A stretch of DNA of 57,279 nt from Rhizobacter sp. (GTDB taxonomy: Bacteria > Pseudomonadota > Gammaproteobacteria > Burkholderiales > Burkholderiaceae_C), in NCBI GenBank assembly GCA_023954175.1, contig JAMLIM010000013.1:1-57279 (forward strand), written 5' to 3'. The position numbers and the translations under genes were made by a program. The notes under the pieces are model-generated. The model saw only the letters and a program-made list of their open reading frames with translations. It had not been told where the DNA came from and made no database searches. This document shows positions 7,026 to 15,859 of the stretch, piece by piece; position 1 is the first letter of the stretch, and the number at the start of each line of letters is the position of its first letter.

Positions 7026-7765
7026 TGCCTGCGTTCACGGCGCGCGTCGCCGGACAAAAGGCATTGGCTGAAGTGTCCGGCGCCGCAACGCGCGCATCGT
7101 CGGATGGAGCGGCCGACTCCGGGGCCGCCGAGCGCAAGGCGCGCATCGAGGCCGCTGCGTACGAAGTGCTCGCGGCGTCCGGCTACAAGGCCGCATCGAT
7201 GCTGGCAATCGCCAAGCGCGCCTCGGCGTCCAACGAAACGCTCTACAACCTGTATGACAACAAGCAGGCGCTGTTCGGCTCGTTGGTCCAGGCCAACGCC
7301 GCCGAAGCCCGGGAGTTGTTGCAGCGCGCGCTCGAGCGCGGCGGCGATCCAATGCAGACGCTCGAGCGGTTGGGGCCGGTGCTGCTGAAGGTCGTCACCA
7401 GCGACAAGGCGATCGTGCTGAATCGAGCTGCCGCCGGCGATGTGCACGATACCGGCACGCTTGGGGCGGCGATCGCTGCATTCGGTCGTGAAACGATTGC
7501 GCCGCTCGTATCGAACGTCATCGCCCAGGCACAGCGCAAGGGTCTGGTCGCGTCAGTGGATCCGAAGGAGGCGGCGGCGGTCTACTTCAATCTGCTGATT
7601 GGCGACTTGCAGGTGCGCCGGGTGATTGGCGTCATGCCCGAGCCTGCGGACAGCGAAGTTCGCCGCCGAGCCAAACGCGTGATGGAACTGTTCGGCAAGC
7701 TGTTTGGGGTCGCTGAGCGGTCACCGTCGTCCTCGCTTGCCAGGACCCGCGGCCGCAAACGCTGA
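7025..7765 (+). CDS. TetR/AcrR-family transcriptional regulator
   Basis: This 246-aa repressor-type protein has an N-terminal TetR helix-turn-helix at about residues 38-83 (AAYEVLAASGYKAASMLAIA, then ASNETLYNLYDNKQALF) preceded by an unusually long 35-residue polar N-terminus. The C-terminal ligand domain resembles the AefR-like TetR_C group, with FGRETIAPLVSNVIAQAQRKG near 160 and a final Arg/Ser-rich tail. The start codon overlaps the stop of the preceding membrane-protein gene (TGATG), so expression is coupled. An inverted repeat at 6529-6547 upstream of the pair is a candidate operator. The ligand is unknown. Confidence 0.88.
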   Translation: MPAFTARVAGQKALAEVSGAATRASSDGAADSGAAERKARIEAAAYEVLAASGYKAASMLAIAKRASASNETLYNLYDNKQALFGSLVQANAAEARELLQRALERGGDPMQTLERLGPVLLKVVTSDKAIVLNRAAAGDVHDTGTLGAAIAAFGRETIAPLVSNVIAQAQRKGLVASVDPKEAAAVYFNLLIGDLQVRRVIGVMPEPADSEVRRRAKRVMELFGKLFGVAERSPSSSLARTRGRKR

Positions 7766-7767
7766 CC

Positions 7768-8275
7768 TCAGTCCGAGCCGGCCGCGTTCTCCAACGGTGC
7801 CTGCCGGACCCGTGAATACGCTGGAATCGCAACGGCAGCTTTGGTGATGCCGTCGCGCCAGGGCAGTTGCAGCTCGAGCGCCAATTGCCCGACAACCTCG
7901 GCCACCCAGGCGCGCACGCGCCGCGCCGATGGCGCGCAATTCAAGGGATGTGGTGTCACGTCCGTTCAAGGCGCGCTCACCCGTCGCACTCGCGGACAGC
8001 TCATCCGCGGCCGCTCGATGCAAAGGCAATCGCGCGGCCATCAGCGCGACGACCTGATCATCGTGATCCAGGCAATCGGCAAGGATCCGCGCAGCGGGCC
8101 ATCGCGCCGGCGCGGGCGTTGCGCCGAGCTCTACCGCACGGATCCCACTCTGGATACGCTTTCGAAGCCGGTCGCCAACCTCGTTGGCCGCCCGCCTCAC
8201 ACACCTTCCCTGCGACCGAAGGGCATCAGCGCGCCATCGGCCACGCCCGCACAGGGCCGAGTGGTCGATCGTCAA
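7768..8275 (-). pseudogene. Possible remnant of a LysR-type regulator
   Basis: The 506 bases between the TetR gene and putP have no intact gene. On the minus strand, 7768-7959 translates to a segment (PHPLNCAPSARRVRAWVAEV) that resembles the last strand and helix of LysR effector domains (HPLYxxxPSRRxxxRVRAFV). A different frame further upstream, about 7960-8250, gives GATPAPARWPAARILADCL, weakly reminiscent of the start of an effector domain. No DNA-binding domain or single continuous frame is present. I read it as a frameshifted, truncated remnant. The resemblance is by eye and the upstream part is doubtful. Confidence 0.3.
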
Positions 8276-9744
8276 TGGGCAACGGCCGCGCGGAACTCGC
8301 CTCTGGCTTCTGTGGCGAGGCTGACGACGACGATCGCAATCATCGACAGAATGAAGCCCGGGATGATCTCGTAGACGCCCGGGCCGCCGAGGAAGCTCGC
8401 GTTCCAGCCGAGGGAGATCCAGGCGATGACGGTCACCGCGCCAGTGACGAGGCCGGCGACCGCGCCGACCCCGGTCATGCGCTGCCAGGTCAGGGACAGG
8501 ATCATCAACGGGCCGAATGCCGCGCCGAAACCGGCCCAGGCATTGGAAACCAGGCCCAGCACCTTGCTGTCCGGATCGCCCGCGATGACGGCCGCCACCG
8601 CGCCCACCGCCACGACCGCAATGCGCCCGACGTTCACGATCGTCTTGTCACTCGCCTTCTTGTTGAAGAAGAGCTTGTAGATGTCCTCTGCCAGAGACGA
8701 GGAGGACACCAGCAACTGGCTCGATACGGTCGACATGACCGCCGCCAGCAGCGCGGCGAAGAGGAAGCCGGTGATCAGCGCGGGGAACAGGGTCTCGGCG
8801 AGCAGGATGAAGATCGTCTCCGGGTCCTCGAGGACGATGCCGCTGCGCTCGACGTAGGCGCGGCCGAGGATGCCCACGCCGATCGCTCCGATCAGCGAGA
8901 TGGCCATCCAGCCCATCGCGATGTTGCGCGCGGTCGCCACCTCCCGAACGCTCCTGACCGCCATGAAGCGCACGATGATGTGCGGCTGGCCGAAGTAGCC
9001 GAGCCCCCATGCCATCAGCGACAGCCAGCCGACGAGCGTCATGCTGTCGCTCCACCAGGACAGCGTGAAACCCGGCAGGTTCGAAAGGGTCTGGCCCGCC
9101 TGCGCGAAACCGCCGCCATCGCCCGCATAGAGCACGACGGCCGGCATGATGATCAGCGCCAGCATCATGATGCAGCCCTGCACGAAGTCGGTCAGGCAGA
9201 CCGCGAGAAAGCCCCCGACCACCGTGTAGGCGAGCACGATGCCCAGCGTCAGCCAGACGCCGGTCTGGTAGCCGCCGTCGAACGCCGTCGCGAAGAGCTT
9301 GCCGCCCGCCACGAGGCCGGACGCGGTGTAGACCGCGAAGAAGACGACGATGATGACCGCCGACACCGTGCGCAGCGCCGAGGCCTGCGTCGGGAACCGG
9401 TTGGCGAGGAACTCGGGGATCGTCAACGCGTTGTCGTAGCGCTCGGTCTGCTCGCGCAGGCGTGGCGCGACGACGATCCAGTTGACCAATGCGCCGATGA
9501 AGAGCCCGACCCCGATCCAGGCCTCGACGAGGCCGGCCACGTAGAGCGCGCCGGGCAGGCCGAGCAGCAGCCAGCCCGACATGTCGGATGCACCCGCCGA
9601 CAGCGCCGCGACCGCGGGCGGCAGGTCGCGTCCGCCCAGCATGTATTCCTCCGAGTTCGCCGTCGATTTCTTGTACGCGTAATAGCCGATGCCCAGCATC
9701 GCGACGAAGTAGAGGGTCAGACTGATCCAGACGCCTGTTTGCAT
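8272..9744 (-). CDS. putP: Sodium/proline symporter
   Basis: This 490-aa inner-membrane transporter of the sodium:solute symporter family imports proline with Na+. About thirteen transmembrane helices are visible. Family signatures include the N-terminal LGGRDLPPAVAALSAGASDM (Na+-site region of helix 2), GWLLLGLPGALYVAGLVEAW, and FGQPHIIVRFMAVRS near residue 250. It begins 34 bases after putA stops, on the same strand, so putA-putP form one operon for proline uptake and oxidation. The ATG is preceded by GGAGAG. Length matches PutP of enteric bacteria. Confidence 0.95.
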   Translation of the reverse strand: MQTGVWISLTLYFVAMLGIGYYAYKKSTANSEEYMLGGRDLPPAVAALSAGASDMSGWLLLGLPGALYVAGLVEAWIGVGLFIGALVNWIVVAPRLREQTERYDNALTIPEFLANRFPTQASALRTVSAVIIVVFFAVYTASGLVAGGKLFATAFDGGYQTGVWLTLGIVLAYTVVGGFLAVCLTDFVQGCIMMLALIIMPAVVLYAGDGGGFAQAGQTLSNLPGFTLSWWSDSMTLVGWLSLMAWGLGYFGQPHIIVRFMAVRSVREVATARNIAMGWMAISLIGAIGVGILGRAYVERSGIVLEDPETIFILLAETLFPALITGFLFAALLAAVMSTVSSQLLVSSSSLAEDIYKLFFNKKASDKTIVNVGRIAVVAVGAVAAVIAGDPDSKVLGLVSNAWAGFGAAFGPLMILSLTWQRMTGVGAVAGLVTGAVTVIAWISLGWNASFLGGPGVYEIIPGFILSMIAIVVVSLATEARGEFRAAVAH

Positions 9745-9778
9745 GTTTCTCTCCTGTTGCCCTTCCTGGCGTCGGCGG

Positions 9779-12700
9779 CTAGGCCTCCGCGGCCAGAAGG
9801 CTGGTGTTGCCGCCAGCGGCGGTGGTATCGATGCAGACGTGCCGCTCGATGTAGTAACGATCGGGGCAGATCAGCTCGGTCTCGAGCAGCACGATGCGGC
9901 CCTCGCGGCCGGCCAGCGCCTGCCTGAGGGCGCGCGTCCAGGCGGAATCGCCCGCCGCGGCCACGGCGACGAAACCCCGTGCCTTGGTCAGTTCGGCGGC
10001 GGGCACGGCGCCGTCGATGCCGGCGACCGGCGCGCCGGCCTTGGCGAGCGGCGCAACCGCTGTGGCGGCACCCGGGGCGACGACCAGCGCCGCACAGCCG
10101 GCGGCGAGCGCCTGCGCGGCCTGGGCCAGCGCGGTCTCGATCTCCGGTCCCAGACACAGCACCGCTCCCTTCGGCACCATCGTCATCCGGTTCGACTCAC
10201 CGGTCGGGCCGGGCAGCCGGAACGGCCCGCTGTCGAAGCTCGCCGCCGCGTTGACGGCCCGGCGCACCGAAGTCCCCTTGCCGTCGAGCGCCCGGCGCAG
10301 CACCTGGATCCGGTCACCTCGTGCCGACCAGGCGGTCGCGTCGAGTGCCGCGAACGCCGCCTCGACCCGAGCCGCCGCGACCGCATCGCCTTCGGGCGCG
10401 GTATGCACCGACGCTTCCTCGGTGCGCCGGAACCGGTTGAGGTAGTTCGGCCCGCCGGCCTTGGGCCCGGTGCCCGACAACCCTTCGCCGCCGAACGGCT
10501 GGCTGCCGACGATGGCGCCGATCTGGTTGCGGTTGACGTAGACGTTGCCGACGCGGATGCGCTCGACGATGCGCTGCACGCGGTCGTCGATCCGGGTGTG
10601 CAGGCCAAAGGTGAGGCCGAAGCCGCGGTCGTTGATCGCGTCGACCACCTTGTCGATGTCCTTGGCCTTGAAGGACGCGATGTGCAGCACCGGGCCGAAG
10701 ACCTCGCGCTCCAGGTCCTGAATGCCGTCGACTTGAATCAGCGCGGCGCCGACGAAGTGGCCCCGGACCGGCGCGGCGAGCCGCTTGAGCAGCCGGCCCT
10801 TCTTCTCCTGTGCGTCGACGTAGGCGGTGATGTCGGCCCGCGCCTCGGCATCGATCACCGGCGCGACATCGGTGTCTATCGACCAGGGGTCGCCCGTCAC
10901 CAGCGTGTCCATCGCGCCCTTGAGCATGTCGACCACCCGGTCCCGGGTGTCCTCCTGCACATACAGCATGCGCAGCGCCGAGCAGCGCTGGCCCGCCGAC
11001 TGGAAGGACGCGGCGACGATGTCGTCCACCGCCTGCTCGGGCAGCGCGGTGGAATCCACGATCATCGCGTTCAGGCCGCCGGTCTCGGCGATCAGCACGG
11101 CGCTGGCGGGTGCATGCGCGGCGAGCGCCTGGTGGATGCGTTGCGCCGTCTCGGTCGAGCCGGTGAAGCACACGCCGGCGATGCGCGGGTCCGCGGTGAG
11201 CGGCCCGCCCACGGTCGGGCCATCGCCCGGCAGCAACTGGAACGCCGCCGCCGGCACGCCCGCCTCGCGAAACAGCTCGGCGGCCCGCGTTGCGATGATC
11301 GCCGTCTGCTCGGCGGGTTTGGCCAGGACGGCGTTGCCCGCCGCGAGCGCGGCGGCGATCTGGCCGGTGAAGATCGCGAGCGGGAAGTTCCAGGGGCTGA
11401 TGCAGACGAAGATGCCGCGCGCATCGGCGGGGTCCTCGGCGTCCAGCCGCTCGGCCTCGCTCGCGTAGTAGCGCAGGAAGTCCACCGCCTCGCGCACCTC
11501 GGCCACGCCGTCGACCAGGATCTTGCCCGCCTCGCGGGTGGCGATGGCGCAGAACTCGGCCATGTTCGCCTCGTAGAGATCGGCGATGCGGCGCAAGGTC
11601 GCCGCGCGGGTCGCGACCGGAACCTGCGACCACGCCTCGAAGCCCGCTTGCGCGGCATCGAGCGCGCGGGCCACTTCGTCCGCGGTCGCTTCGTGAACCC
11701 GGCCGACGACGCTGCCGTCGGCCGGCGATGTCACGTCCTTCGCCGGCCCCTGCGGCGGCGTGTCGCCGGCGAGGACCGGCCGCGCGGTCCATTGCGTGTC
11801 GGCGAAGCGGTTGCGCGCCTCGATCAGCGGCAGCGCGGTCGCCGGCTCCTCGATCCGGCACCCCCTGGAGTTCTCGCGTCCGGGCTTGAACAGATCGCGC
11901 GGCAGGCAGATGCCGGGGTTCTGGATCGGATCGTTCGCCAGGGCGCGGTCCACCGGGTCGGCGGCGATCGCCTCGGGCGCGATCTCCTCGTTGACGATCT
12001 GGTTCACGAAGCTCGAGTTGGCGCCGTTCTCCAGCAGGCGCCGCACCAGGTAGGCCAGCAGATCCTTGTGCGGCCCGCAGGGGGCGTAGATGCGGCAGCG
12101 CGTGCCGGCCTGGGTGCGGACGATTTCGTGCAGCGACTCGCCCATGCCGTGCAGGCGCTGGAACTCGAAGCTGTCACGCGCGCTGCCGGCCATCTCGAGC
12201 ACGGCGGCGCAGGTGTGGGCGTTGTGGGTCGCGAACTGCGGATAGATGCGGTCGCGCATCTCCAGCAGCATCTTCGCGCAGGACATGTAGGACACGTCGG
12301 TGTTGACCTTGCGGGTGAAAACCGGGAACGACGCCGCGCCAAGCTCCTGCGAGAGCTTGATCTCCGTGTCCCAGTAGGCGCCCTTGACGAGGCGGACCAT
12401 GATCCTGCGGTCCAGGCGCTTGGCCAGCGCGTAGAGGTGCTCCAGCACCAGGGGCGCCCGCTTGCCATAGGCCTGCACGACGACGCCGAAACCGTCCCAG
12501 CCCGCCAGGCTCTCGTCGGCCAGCACGGCATCGACCACGTCGAGCGAGACGTCGAGCCGGTCCTGCTCCTCGGCGTCGATGTTGAAGCCGACCTTCGCCT
12601 TCGCCGCCATCTGCGCAAGCTCCAGGCAGCGCGGAATCACCTGTTGCTCGATCGAGCCACGGTGCGTGCTCAGATAGCGCGGCGACAGCGCCGAGAGCTT

Positions 12701-13435
12701 GACCGAGATGCCGGAGTTCTCACGCACGTCCCCCTTGGCGATCTTCGCGATCTCGCGGATGGCGTGGGCATAGCTGTCGAAGTAACCCTGCGCGTCCGCG
12801 TCCGAGCGCGCGCCTTCGCCCAGCATGTCGTACGAGTAGGTGTAGCCCTTCGCACGCAGCTTGTCGGCCCGCCGGATGCCCTCCTCGATGGTCTGGCCGA
12901 GCACGAACTGCTGCCCCATGATCTTCATCGCCTGAGCGACCGCGGTGCGAACGACCGGCTCGCCCAGCCGCTTGATCAGCCGGCGCGCGCCGGCGGCGGG
13001 CCGCGACGGATCGCCAAGAATGCGCCCCGTCAGCATCAGCGCCCAGGTCGATGCGTTGACGAGGGGCGAGAACGATTGCCCGAGGTGCGCGCTCCAGTCG
13101 GACGGTGCGATCTTGTCTTCGATCAGGTCGTCGATCGTCTCGGCGTCGGGCACGCGCAGCAGCGCCTCGGCCAGGCACATGAGCCCCACGCCCTCGTCGG
13201 TCGACAGACCGTACTCGTCGAGGAAGGCCTCCATCGTCGTCGGATCGGTGTCGTCCCTGACGCGCTGAATCAGGCGTGCGGCCTCGGCCGTCACCGCCTG
13301 GCGCCGGTCGGGCGACAGCGCCAGGCGATCCGCCAGCTGCCGCACCACCTCGGCCTCGTCGGCCTCGTATTGCGCCCTGATCGCGGCACGGGTGTCGCAC
13401 GTGGCCGGCCTGATCGTGCTCGTCGAATCATTCAT
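9779..13435 (-). CDS. putA: Bifunctional proline dehydrogenase / L-glutamate gamma-semialdehyde dehydrogenase
   Basis: PutA oxidises proline to glutamate in two steps, passing electrons from FAD to the quinone pool and then to NAD+. The 1218-aa protein has the PRODH arm and barrel at about residues 60-470 (SVKLSALSPRY, DAEEQDRLDVSLDVVDAVL, RLVKGAYWD, RIYAPCGPHKDLLAYLVRRL). The aldehyde dehydrogenase domain follows at about 560-1000 (SPWNFPLAIFTGQIAAALAAGN, FTGSTETA, catalytic Cys near 816 in SAGQRCSA). A C-terminal aldehyde-dehydrogenase-like domain runs to the end. The N-terminal ribbon-helix-helix of trifunctional PutA is missing, so regulation must come from another protein. No Lrp-type putR gene lies beside it. 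Confidence 0.97.
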   Translation of the reverse strand: MNDSTSTIRPATCDTRAAIRAQYEADEAEVVRQLADRLALSPDRRQAVTAEAARLIQRVRDDTDPTTMEAFLDEYGLSTDEGVGLMCLAEALLRVPDAETIDDLIEDKIAPSDWSAHLGQSFSPLVNASTWALMLTGRILGDPSRPAAGARRLIKRLGEPVVRTAVAQAMKIMGQQFVLGQTIEEGIRRADKLRAKGYTYSYDMLGEGARSDADAQGYFDSYAHAIREIAKIAKGDVRENSGISVKLSALSPRYLSTHRGSIEQQVIPRCLELAQMAAKAKVGFNIDAEEQDRLDVSLDVVDAVLADESLAGWDGFGVVVQAYGKRAPLVLEHLYALAKRLDRRIMVRLVKGAYWDTEIKLSQELGAASFPVFTRKVNTDVSYMSCAKMLLEMRDRIYPQFATHNAHTCAAVLEMAGSARDSFEFQRLHGMGESLHEIVRTQAGTRCRIYAPCGPHKDLLAYLVRRLLENGANSSFVNQIVNEEIAPEAIAADPVDRALANDPIQNPGICLPRDLFKPGRENSRGCRIEEPATALPLIEARNRFADTQWTARPVLAGDTPPQGPAKDVTSPADGSVVGRVHEATADEVARALDAAQAGFEAWSQVPVATRAATLRRIADLYEANMAEFCAIATREAGKILVDGVAEVREAVDFLRYYASEAERLDAEDPADARGIFVCISPWNFPLAIFTGQIAAALAAGNAVLAKPAEQTAIIATRAAELFREAGVPAAAFQLLPGDGPTVGGPLTADPRIAGVCFTGSTETAQRIHQALAAHAPASAVLIAETGGLNAMIVDSTALPEQAVDDIVAASFQSAGQRCSALRMLYVQEDTRDRVVDMLKGAMDTLVTGDPWSIDTDVAPVIDAEARADITAYVDAQEKKGRLLKRLAAPVRGHFVGAALIQVDGIQDLEREVFGPVLHIASFKAKDIDKVVDAINDRGFGLTFGLHTRIDDRVQRIVERIRVGNVYVNRNQIGAIVGSQPFGGEGLSGTGPKAGGPNYLNRFRRTEEASVHTAPEGDAVAAARVEAAFAALDATAWSARGDRIQVLRRALDGKGTSVRRAVNAAASFDSGPFRLPGPTGESNRMTMVPKGAVLCLGPEIETALAQAAQALAAGCAALVVAPGAATAVAPLAKAGAPVAGIDGAVPAAELTKARGFVAVAAAGDSAWTRALRQALAGREGRIVLLETELICPDRYYIERHVCIDTTAAGGNTSLLAAEA

Positions 13436-13806
13436 CCAGTCTTCCCTTCCGTCTACCGCGGTTTTGCAACGAGAACCCTTCGACGACGGGTATAGGCGCT
13501 TTGAGCGATACCGGCAAGCCCCGAGATCGCCGGCCGGACCGGCAAGATGGTGAAGCAGGCCTTCGGCGCGGCGGGTGGCAACATCGGCATCGGCGCCAAG
13601 ATCGTGGCCCGCGCCGCGCTGCCGGCGGCGTTCGCGTACGCTGCAGCGAAACGCCTCGACGACGATGCGGGCCGGTTCGCTCAGCCCCGAGCTGTTGCGC
13701 TCGGCCCGCGCAAGTCGCCCCGGGTCGCACCATCGATCGAGGCCCTGCTGCGCGACCGCGCCCGAACAACCGACAGCACACGACTCGAACCAGGAGAAGA
13801 CCGCTC
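13436..13806. other. putA upstream region, with only a doubtful small frame
   Basis: This 371-base gap between putA and a divergent oxidoreductase gene must carry both promoters. I see no convincing paired -35/-10. The right part is spanned by a small open frame (13547-13810) described separately. No divergently oriented regulator gene, common beside putA, is present. Confidence 0.4.
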
Positions 13807-13810
13807 ATGA
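13547..13810 (+). CDS. Small hypothetical frame coupled to the downstream oxidoreductase
   Basis: This frame encodes 87 residues. The first 40 are Gly/Ala-rich and mildly hydrophobic (QAFGAAGGNIGIGAKIVARA); the rest is Arg-rich and looks non-coding. It ends in ATGA overlapping the start of the next gene (13807), the arrangement seen in coupled genes. There is no good ribosome site before its ATG and no family resemblance. It may be a chance frame in GC-rich DNA or the decayed end of a former gene. Confidence 0.15.
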   Translation: MVKQAFGAAGGNIGIGAKIVARAALPAAFAYAAAKRLDDDAGRFAQPRAVALGPRKSPRVAPSIEALLRDRARTTDSTRLEPGEDRS

Positions 13811-14820
13811 AAGCCGTTGCCTACAAGACCACGGGCGCCATCGATCGCGAGGATGCCCTGCAGGACATCACCCTCGACAAACCCCAGGCCAGCGGCCGCG
13901 ACCTGCTCGTCCAGGTCCACGCCGTCTCGGTCAACCCGGTGGACGCCAAGCTGCGCGTGCGCAAGGCGCCGGAGGCGGGCGCCTGGGGCGTCCTCGGCTT
14001 CGACGCCTCGGGCGTGGTCGAAGGCGTCGGACCCGAGGCGAACGCCTTCAAGGCCGGCGACGCCGTCTTCTATGCCGGCTCCATCACCAGGCCCGGCACC
14101 AACAGTGAATACCACCTCGTCGACGAGCGCATCGTTGGCCGCAAGCCCGCGACGCTGAGCGACGCCGAGGCCGCGGCGCTGCCGCTGACGGCGATCACCG
14201 CCTGGGAGATGCTTTTCGACCGGCTTGACGTCAAGCGAGCGACGGCACAGGGCGGCCAGGCCATTCTCGTGATTGGCGGCGCCGGTGGCGTCGGCTCGAT
14301 CGCGATCCAGCTGCTGCGCGCGCTGACCGACCTGACCGTGATCGCTTCAGCGTCGCGGCCCGAGACCCAGGCCTGGGTGCGCGAGTGCGGCGCCCATCAT
14401 GTGATCGACCACCGCCAACCGCTGGCGCCGCAGGTGCAGGCGCTGGGCCTGGGCGCGCCCGGCTTCGTGTTCTCGACCACCCAGACCGCTACGCACTACG
14501 CCGACGTCGTCGAGCTGATCGCGCCGCAGGGGCGCTTTGGCCTGATTGACGATCCGGCGGAGCTCAGCGCCTTGCCGCTCAAGCTCAAGTCCGTCTCGCT
14601 GCACTGGGAGCTGATGTTCACGCGCTCGATGTTCGGCACGCCGGACATGGCGCGGCAGGGGCAGCTCTTGAACGAAGTGGCGGCGCTGGTCGATGCCGGG
14701 CGCATCCGCTCCACCGCCACAGAAATCGCCGGCAAGATCGACGCCGCGACATTGCGCAGGGTGCACGCGCAGATCGAAAGCGGCACGGCGCGCGGCAAGA
14801 TCGTGCTCGAAGGGTTCTGA
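13807..14820 (+). CDS. Zinc-type alcohol dehydrogenase-like / quinone oxidoreductase family protein
   Basis: This 337-aa member of the medium-chain dehydrogenase/reductase superfamily has a GroES-like N-terminal domain (VQVHAVSVNPVDAKLRVR, GFDASGVVEGVG) and an NADP-binding Rossmann domain with the fingerprint IGGAGGVGSIAIQLLRAL near residue 158. Structural and catalytic zinc-binding cysteines are absent, so it belongs to the zinc-free quinone-oxidoreductase-like group, which reduces quinones or enones with NADPH. ATG 13807 is chosen because AGGAGAAG precedes it and homologues begin MKAVxY. A SnoaL-like gene follows after 10 bases with a GGAGG ribosome site, suggesting a two-gene operon, possibly for detoxification of reactive carbonyls. 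Confidence 0.9.
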   Translation: MKAVAYKTTGAIDREDALQDITLDKPQASGRDLLVQVHAVSVNPVDAKLRVRKAPEAGAWGVLGFDASGVVEGVGPEANAFKAGDAVFYAGSITRPGTNSEYHLVDERIVGRKPATLSDAEAAALPLTAITAWEMLFDRLDVKRATAQGGQAILVIGGAGGVGSIAIQLLRALTDLTVIASASRPETQAWVRECGAHHVIDHRQPLAPQVQALGLGAPGFVFSTTQTATHYADVVELIAPQGRFGLIDDPAELSALPLKLKSVSLHWELMFTRSMFGTPDMARQGQLLNEVAALVDAGRIRSTATEIAGKIDAATLRRVHAQIESGTARGKIVLEGF

Positions 14821-14830
14821 GGAGGCCGAG

Positions 14831-15214
14831 ATGAAGAACGACCCGGATGCCAACAAACGCAACGCCATCGACTTCTATCGCACGGCCTACCTGGGCGACC
14901 CGACCCAGGCGGTTGCGCGCTACGTCGGCGCCGACTACATCCAGCACAACCCGATGGTGGCGGAAGGCAAGCAGGCCTTCATTGACTACTTCACCGAGAT
15001 GGCGAAGGACTACCCTGGCAAGACGCTCGAGTTCGTGCGTGCGGTGGCCGAGGGCGATCTGGTCGCGCTGCACACGCACCAGACCTGGCCGGGTGGCGAC
15101 GAATACGTGACGATGGACTTCTTTCGCTTCGACGCCGACGGCAAGATCGTCGAGCATTGGGACGCCATCCAGATCGTGCCGCCCGAGACGAAGAGCGGCA
15201 ACTCGATGTATTGA
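14831..15214 (+). CDS. SnoaL-like / NTF2-like fold protein
   Basis: This 127-aa protein has the cone-shaped alpha+beta SnoaL-like pattern. It opens with a helix (ANKRNAIDFYRTAYLGDPTQ), then YIQHNPMVAEGKQAFIDYF, a strand carrying LVALHTHQTWPGGDEYVTMD and the closing GKIVEHWDAIQ motif that is diagnostic of the family. Members act as small-molecule isomerases or binding proteins; many are uncharacterised. It has a GAGGAGG ribosome site 10 bases after the oxidoreductase stop and is surely cotranscribed with it. The C-terminal TKSGNSMY is typical of this subgroup. Confidence 0.88.
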   Translation: MKNDPDANKRNAIDFYRTAYLGDPTQAVARYVGADYIQHNPMVAEGKQAFIDYFTEMAKDYPGKTLEFVRAVAEGDLVALHTHQTWPGGDEYVTMDFFRFDADGKIVEHWDAIQIVPPETKSGNSMY

Positions 15215-15447
15215 GCTTGCGACTCAGCTTCCTCCAGTGAAACCGGGCCCGGCGCGATTGGGGTTCCAGGAAGCAGCCGATGGTCAGCGGCAGGAAATGT
15301 GGCCGTACGCGTGAATTCGGCTCCCGCCAGCGACTGACAGCAACGCGCAGACCGCACCGCTCGCACGCATCGAGTCGATGAACGTGAAGTCGCAACGGGC
15401 AAGCCGCCCGGGCGCCGCGCACCGCGCGGCCGCAGCAACCTGGCCGC

Positions 15448-15846
15448 TCAGGCCTGCAGGCTGCCGCCGCGCCGGTTGCGCTCGGCCGCGCCTTGCGCCG
15501 AGTAGAGCGCGGGCGCTTCGCTCGGCATCAGCACGTCGATCGCGCGGTCGAGGGCGGCGGTGGCGCGGGCGAAGGACTCGCGCTGCGCGGCGACCTGGCT
15601 GCTCGCGCGCATCAGCCGCTCGCGCAGCGGGGCGGGCAGCGCGCCGTTGCGTGCGGCATGTGAGAAGTGTTCGACCGCACGCGCAAGCGCGCGATGCAGT
15701 TCGCTCGCCTGGGCGTCGATCTCGGGCGCATTGCTTTCGAGCAGCGCGACACCGAGCGCGGTGAGGCGTGCCTCGACGGCGGCCAGCGTGACTTCGAGTT
15801 CGTCCTGCGGCGTCAGGGCCGGGGAAGGGGGAGGGGATGCGGACAT
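15448..15846 (-). CDS. flgN: Flagellar export chaperone FlgN
   Basis: This 132-aa product is almost entirely helical, with a long coiled-coil-like helix at about residues 15-50 and another at about 85-110. FlgN keeps the hook-filament junction proteins FlgK and FlgL soluble and delivers them to the export gate; both substrates are encoded 9-12 kb away in this window. The sequence is poorly conserved, as in all FlgN proteins, so the call rests on size, helical character and position 13 bases after flgM. Both genes should be read from the sigma-28 promoter at 16271-16297. Confidence 0.82.
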   Translation of the reverse strand: MSASPPPSPALTPQDELEVTLAAVEARLTALGVALLESNAPEIDAQASELHRALARAVEHFSHAARNGALPAPLRERLMRASSQVAAQRESFARATAALDRAIDVLMPSEAPALYSAQGAAERNRRGGSLQA

Positions 15847-15859
15847 GAAGTGCCCGCCG

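Noticed and set aside
9743-13495. A 1250-codon open frame on the plus strand opposite putA
   Set aside because: It lies exactly opposite a complete, well-conserved PutA and has an Arg/His/Gly-rich composition without any motif. Such shadows are normal in very GC-rich genes.
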